Of a stretch of DNA of 9,021 nt, positions 5,811 to 9,021 are shown piece by piece. The stretch is taken from positions 1 to 9,021 of the forward strand of contig JAHEKA010000073.1 of the NCBI GenBank assembly GCA_024638585.1, read 5' to 3'. This stretch comes from Rhodospirillales bacterium (GTDB taxonomy: Bacteria; Pseudomonadota; Alphaproteobacteria; SMXQ01). Position numbers and translations under genes: made by a program. The notes under the pieces were generated by a model that saw only the letters and a program-made list of their open reading frames with translations, had not been told where the DNA came from and did not search any database. Numbering within the stretch: position 1 is the first letter of the stretch; each line of letters begins with the position of its first letter.

Positions 5811-6157
5811 GCGATTTTTCCCCCAGGATCGCAGGCGGCTTCCCCGCCCTCGCTGAAGCCGCAAAGTTCCGGGCGCCCGCGGCAGCAATCGGCGGTCAGG
5901 TAGTCGATCAGCGCGCGGATCCCGTCCACGTTGACCGCATAAAAGACATTCCGTTCCGCCCGCCAGGAACGCACCAAGCCCGCCTGGACCAGGGCCGCCA
6001 GATGGCTGGTCAGCGTGGACGGCGGGACGTCGAGCGAACGGGCGATGGCACCGGCCGTCATGCCCGGCTGGCCGGCTTCGACGAGGCCGCGGAATGCGCG
6101 CAGTCGGGTCTCGTTTCCAAGGGCGGCAAACACGGCGGTGGCATCACTTATTTCCAT
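5807..6157 (-). CDS. arsR: ArsR/SmtB family arsenic-responsive repressor
   Basis: This 116-residue winged-helix repressor is first in the ars operon. The N-terminal helix carries ALGNETRLRAF (12-22), a family hallmark. The helix-turn-helix spans about 33-57 with recognition helix PPSTLTSHLAAL (45-56), and the wing covers about 62-75. The classic ELCVCDL metal site is absent. Instead there is a C-terminal cysteine cluster, C91-C92 with C99 (DCCRGRPELC), plus C109, resembling the As(III) site known in Acidithiobacillus ferrooxidans ArsR. Arsenite binding would release the operator and derepress the operon. The ATG at 6157 lies inside the inverted repeat upstream, and no Shine-Dalgarno sequence precedes it, which suggests a leaderless or very short-leader transcript. 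No other suitable start lies nearby except a GTG at codon 9, which would cut into the first helix. Confidence 0.92.
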   Translation of the reverse strand: MEISDATAVFAALGNETRLRAFRGLVEAGQPGMTAGAIARSLDVPPSTLTSHLAALVQAGLVRSWRAERNVFYAVNVDGIRALIDYLTADCCRGRPELCGFSEGGEAACDPGGKIA

Positions 6158-6189
6158 ATTTCGGAAATTAAAGAAATATGGAAATAAGT
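6146..6189. promoter_or_regulatory. ars operator: 17-bp perfect inverted repeat over promoter and arsR start
   Basis: ACTTATTTCCATATTTC (6146-6162) and GAAATATGGAAATAAGT (6173-6189) are perfect inverted copies around a 10-base AT-rich spacer. The GAAAT/ATTTC unit occurs five times: 6150-6154, 6158-6162, 6164-6168, 6173-6177 and 6181-6185. On the minus strand, TTGACT (6192-6187) is a good -35. Possible -10 elements are TAATTT (6170-6165, 16-base spacing) or TTTAAT (6172-6167, 14-base spacing). The left arm contains the arsR ATG (6157-6155). ArsR-family repressors bind AT-rich dyads, so autorepression is the natural reading. Confidence 0.72.
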
Positions 6190-6276
6190 CAATTGCGCGC
6201 GTGTGTTTCAGGCGTTCGTCTGGGGACGGTTTTCAAGACCGATGCGCTCCCGCGGCCGAAAACTGCCGGAGAAACG

Positions 6277-6304
6277 AAAAAAGAGAGCGGTGGCGCAGTT
6301 TCTC
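6277..6304 (-). terminator. Possible terminator of the hydrolase-OsmC gene
   Basis: On the minus strand, GAGA (6304-6301) and GCG (6296-6294 region) can pair with CGCTCTC (6289-6283), leaving an AACT bulge and a CCAC loop. Six T follow directly (6282-6277). The stem begins in the stop codon of the gene. The stem is short and bulged, but the T-run is good. Confidence 0.38.
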
Positions 6305-7580
6305 ATGCCTTGGCCGGACCGCCCTCTTCCCGTGTCACGATATCGATGGTGCCGGTCAGGGTCCGGTGGACCGGGCATTTGTCGGCGATCTCCATCAGGT
6401 GCGCGCGCTGCTCGGTATCGAGGGGGCCCATCAGCGAGACGTGCCGCTCGATGCGGTCGATCTTCCCCTCCCTTTCCTCGCAGTGTTCGCAATCTTCGGC
6501 ATGGATCTTGTCGTGGCTGAGGGCGACCGAGGCACGCTCTAGCGGCCAGCCCTTATGATCGGCGTACATCCTCAGCGTCATTGAGGTGCAGGCGCCGAGC
6601 CCGGCCAGGACCAGGTCGTAGGGGCCGGGCCCCCGTCCCTGGCCGCCGAGCCCGGGCGGTTCGTCGGCAATCAAACGATGACCCGCGGCCATGATGGTTT
6701 GCGCGAACTTGCCGTCGCCCGTTTCCGTCACCGTGACCTGCCCCTTGCCGTCGTCGCCGCCCGCCGACGCAGACGCGCCGGCCTCTGCCTCTTTTGCATC
6801 GAGGCCGTCGACATAGCGCGTCGCCCAGGCGGCCAGCACGTCCGCGACATAGACCGAATCCGCGCGCCGGGACAGCAGGTGGTCGGCGTCATCCAGGGAG
6901 ACGAAGCTCTTGGGGTGTTTGGCCGCGGCGAAGATGAGGCCGGCATTGTCGATGCCCACGGTTGCGTCTCGCGGCGCATGGAAGATCAACAGCGCCTTGC
7001 GCAGATCGTCGAGATTCTCCCGCACGCGGCTTTCATTGATGTCGTCGAGGAACTGTTTCTGGATGGTGAAGTTGCGTCCGGCAATTTCGACCTCCGCCGC
7101 GCCCTTTTCGGCGATTTCATCGTCCCGCCCCTTCAGCAGATGGGCCACATGGCCCGGGTCGGCCGGCGCACCGATGGTCGCGACGGCCTTGGCCGAGGGG
7201 ATGTCGTGGGCCGCCGCCAGGACCGCGGCGCCGCCGAGCGAATGCCCGACCAGCACGTCGGGGCCATGGCCGAGGGACTCGGCCATGAATTGGGCGGCCG
7301 CGACCAGGTCGCCGACATTGGATGAGAAATTGGTATTGGCGAATTCCCCCTCCGAGGCGCCGAGGCCGGTGAAATCGAAGCGCAACACGGCGAAACCCCG
7401 GGCCGCCAGGGCACCGGCGATGCGCGACGCGGCATGGATGTCCTTGGAACAAGTGAAGCAATGGGCAAATAGGGCCGAGGCCCGGAGCGCGCCGGCGCCA
7501 TCGGGCTTATCGAGGCGGGCGGCAAGAATGCTCTTCCCGTCATGGCCGGTGAATTCGACTTTTTCCGATGTGATGTCCAT
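6303..7580 (-). CDS. Bifunctional alpha/beta hydrolase - OsmC family protein
   Basis: This 425-residue cytosolic protein fuses two domains. Residues 1 to about 258 are an alpha/beta hydrolase: nucleophile elbow GHSLGG (S114), Asp in HAPRDATVG (D205) and His in DADHLL (H234) form the catalytic triad. An acidic/Ala/Gly linker (about 262-280) leads to an OsmC/Ohr-like domain (about 281-425) with its two redox cysteines, C331 (GLGACTSMTL) and C402 (ADKCPVHR). OsmC proteins reduce organic hydroperoxides with paired thiols. An extra pair, C364 and C367 (EDCEHCEE), lies between them. The fusion is a recognised architecture, but its substrate is not known to me. The ATG at 7580 is preceded by AAGG/GGGG within 12 bases. 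A GTG at 7628 keeps the frame open, but its GGAG abuts the codon with no spacing, so I rejected it. It stands alone, divergent from the MFS gene. Confidence 0.92.
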   Translation of the reverse strand: MDITSEKVEFTGHDGKSILAARLDKPDGAGALRASALFAHCFTCSKDIHAASRIAGALAARGFAVLRFDFTGLGASEGEFANTNFSSNVGDLVAAAQFMAESLGHGPDVLVGHSLGGAAVLAAAHDIPSAKAVATIGAPADPGHVAHLLKGRDDEIAEKGAAEVEIAGRNFTIQKQFLDDINESRVRENLDDLRKALLIFHAPRDATVGIDNAGLIFAAAKHPKSFVSLDDADHLLSRRADSVYVADVLAAWATRYVDGLDAKEAEAGASASAGGDDGKGQVTVTETGDGKFAQTIMAAGHRLIADEPPGLGGQGRGPGPYDLVLAGLGACTSMTLRMYADHKGWPLERASVALSHDKIHAEDCEHCEEREGKIDRIERHVSLMGPLDTEQRAHLMEIADKCPVHRTLTGTIDIVTREEGGPAKA

Positions 7581-7793
7581 TGTCCCCACCTTCTGAACCC
7601 GGCTGCCGGGATTTTTCGGTTTGCCCACCTCCGGCGGGCCCCTATAACTCTGGCCGGGCGTTCCGCCCGATCCCGGATCGATACCACTTTTTCCAGGTTG
7701 CGAAGCGATTTCAATGGCTGATAGGCCTTTCCATCATCACTTCTTCGTCAGGACAGGCGGCCCGGTCATCGCTGTGCGACGGAGCGCGCGGTT
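7581..7793. promoter_or_regulatory. Divergent intergenic region between hydrolase-OsmC and MFS genes
   Basis: This 213-base gap should hold promoters for both directions. On the + strand, TATAAC (7643-7648) is a good -10, with a weak -35 TTGCCC (7621-7626) at 16 bases. Two small hairpins are present. CCCGG-CTG-CCGGG (7598-7610) is followed by ATTTTT on the + strand and lies just upstream of the hydrolase ribosome-binding site. CGGGCG-TTC-CGCCCG (7655-7669) is a perfect 6-bp stem. A 27-codon frame starting ATG at 7714 ends at 7797 and has no support as a gene. Confidence 0.35.
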
Positions 7794-9021
7794 GTGAGCG
7801 GGCGTCTGGCGATCTCGGAACTGGGGGATATCCTCACCAACCGCAACTACATGCGCTACGCAATCGGCAATTTCGTGTCGCAGACCGGTGAATGGGCGCA
7901 GCGCCTGGCGGTTGGATGGCTCGCTTGGGAATTCACCCATTCGCCGCTGTGGCTGGGCCTGATCCTGTTCGCCGACCTTGCGCCGACCATATTGATCAGT
8001 CCCCTGGGCGGCGCCCTGCTGGACAGGATGGACCGTTTGAGCCTTCTGCAATGGTCGCTTTGGGCCGCCCTGATCCAGCCGGTATTTCTCGCCGCGCTCT
8101 ACTTTACCGGGACCCTGGACATCTGGTTCCTTCTCGCCGCGACGATCTATCTCGGCCTGGTTCACGCGATCAACCAGACCGCACGGTTCGCGGTCATGCC
8201 GCTTCTGGTGGCGGAGAAGGACGTGCCCCGGGCCACACCGATCGGCTCGATCAGCTTCAACCTCGCCCGTTTTGCGGGGCCGATGCTGTTCGGGCTGATC
8301 GTCCTGGTGGCACCGCCGGGCTACGCGTTCTTCCTCAACATCGCGTTGTACGTGGTCTTCATCTACCTGATGCGCGATATCGTCCTGCGGGACGAAGGAC
8401 TGGCGCCGCGCCGCGGGCGGAATATCTTTTTCGCCGTCAAGGAGGGGTTCGGATACGCCCTCACCCACCCTGGGATCGGACCGCTATTGATCGTCCTCAT
8501 CGCCAGTTCCATCGGCACCCGGGCCTTCATGGACCTGCTTCCTGGATTTGCCGATCAGGTCTTCGGGCGCGGCCCGGGAGCGCTCTCCATGATGACGTCG
8601 GTGACCGCCCTGGGGGCCCTGTCCGGGGCCGTCTACCTCACCATGCGAAGCTCCATCGCCGGCTTGGCGACCGTCGCCATGGCCGCGTCCATGCTCACAG
8701 GGCTGGCGCTCATCGTCTTCACGGCGGTGCCGTATTTTTACGGAGGGCTGATGATCCTGTTCTTCGTCGGTGTCGGCCTTTCGGTTTCGGCGGTGGGCGT
8801 TCTGTCCCTGGTGCAGGTGGCGGTGCGGGGCGAGATGCGTGGCCGGGTGGTGGCGTTTTACGGCATTATCTTCCGCGGCGGTCCCGCCATCGGCGGTCTT
8901 GTCATGGGGTGGATCGCGGAATGGACCGGCCTGCGCTGGCCCGTGGCGGGCGGCGGTTTGCTTTGCGTGCTGGTGTGGTTTTGGGTGGTAGGTCGCTTGC
9001 CTGACATCAGGCGGAATTTGG
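7794..9021 (+). CDS. MFS transporter, EntS/MFS_3-like exporter (3' end beyond window)
   Basis: The frame from GTG 7794 is open for 409 codons to the window edge without a stop. It encodes a polytopic inner-membrane protein with about 12 hydrophobic segments. The N-terminus LTNRNYMRYAIGNFVSQTGEW (14-34) is typical of EntS-like exporters of the major facilitator superfamily. The loop 2-3 motif is GGALLDRMDR (72-81), and a loop in the second half carries RGEMRGRVVAFY (345-356). The protein reaches its last hydrophobic segment and a basic end (RLPDIRRNL), so only a few residues should be missing. GTG is chosen because GGAG (7781-7784) lies 9 bases upstream; ATG 7851 would cut into the first segment's lead-in. 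Proton-driven export of a small molecule is likely, but the substrate is unknown. A longer-looking frame at 7892-9004 on this strand is only its shadow. Confidence 0.9.
   Translation, partial: MSGRLAISELGDILTNRNYMRYAIGNFVSQTGEWAQRLAVGWLAWEFTHSPLWLGLILFADLAPTILISPLGGALLDRMDRLSLLQWSLWAALIQPVFLAALYFTGTLDIWFLLAATIYLGLVHAINQTARFAVMPLLVAEKDVPRATPIGSISFNLARFAGPMLFGLIVLVAPPGYAFFLNIALYVVFIYLMRDIVLRDEGLAPRRGRNIFFAVKEGFGYALTHPGIGPLLIVLIASSIGTRAFMDLLPGFADQVFGRGPGALSMMTSVTALGALSGAVYLTMRSSIAGLATVAMAASMLTGLALIVFTAVPYFYGGLMILFFVGVGLSVSAVGVLSLVQVAVRGEMRGRVVAFYGIIFRGGPAIGGLVMGWIAEWTGLRWPVAGGGLLCVLVWFWVVGRLPDIRRNL

Noticed and set aside
5811..5888. Upstream extension of arsC to 5888
   Set aside because: The added residues are Arg-rich and unlike the family; ATG 5810 overlaps the arsR stop as ATGA and has a GGGGGA upstream.
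6260..6301. AAACTGC/GCAGTTT inverted repeat
   Set aside because: Seven-bp arms with a 28-base loop are weak and expected by chance; the T-run with the bulged stem nearer the stop is the better terminator candidate.
6178..6558. + strand ORF beginning MEIS
   Set aside because: Its first codons copy arsR only because of the inverted repeat. Most of it overlaps the OsmC domain on the other strand, and it has no recognisable domain.
7892..9004. 370-residue + strand ORF over the right end
   Set aside because: It is out of frame with the MFS gene, which has strong hydrophobic segments and family motifs. The translation is Arg/Gly/His-rich and looks like a GC-rich shadow.

Overview
The window is GC-rich, densely coding bacterial chromosome. 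The mix of families (an orphan Bug/TctC solute-binding protein, a type I sulfatase, an AqpS-type arsenic operon resembling that of Sinorhizobium meliloti, and an alpha/beta hydrolase-OsmC fusion) suggests an alphaproteobacterium, possibly Rhodospirillales-like. That placement is inference; no rRNA or other phylogenetic marker is present. I found no tRNA, rRNA, CRISPR array, transposase or phage gene.

Layout: (1) 1-266 has no convincing complete gene. It holds a possible 3' end of a + strand reading frame, a five-tract G-quadruplex motif on the minus strand, and a strong bidirectional terminator hairpin. (2) 267-2293 carries two minus-strand genes separated by a terminator: a short-chain dehydrogenase and a secreted TctC/Bug solute-binding protein with a poly-lysine tail. 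(3) 2294-2481 is a compact divergent control region with a promoter on each strand, two palindromes and a terminator-like hairpin in the tctC leader. (4) 2482-4577 carries a small cupin and a formylglycine-type sulfatase on the + strand. (5) 4579-6157 is a minus-strand arsenic operon, arsR-arsC-aqpS, with ATGA-type gene overlaps. It is preceded by a 44-bp inverted-repeat operator that covers the promoter and the arsR start codon. (6) 6303-7580 is a minus-strand alpha/beta hydrolase-OsmC fusion. (7) 7794 to the right edge is a + strand MFS exporter, cut by the window end just before its stop.

How the genes may work together: ArsC reduces arsenate to arsenite, and the AqpS channel can let uncharged As(OH)3 leave down its gradient. 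ArsR senses arsenite and controls the operon. No ArsB or Acr3 pump is visible. The SDR, TctC, cupin and sulfatase genes look like a scavenging or catabolic island for a sulfated or carboxylated organic substrate, but the substrate cannot be read from the sequence. The hydrolase-OsmC protein and the MFS exporter are divergent neighbours, consistent with peroxide or xenobiotic defence, though no functional link is shown.

Nothing here is clearly a new biological system. The most unusual points are the operator geometry over the arsR start, the Val in place of Arg after the second NPA of the aquaporin, the terminator-like hairpin in the tctC leader, and the G-quadruplex motif near the left edge.
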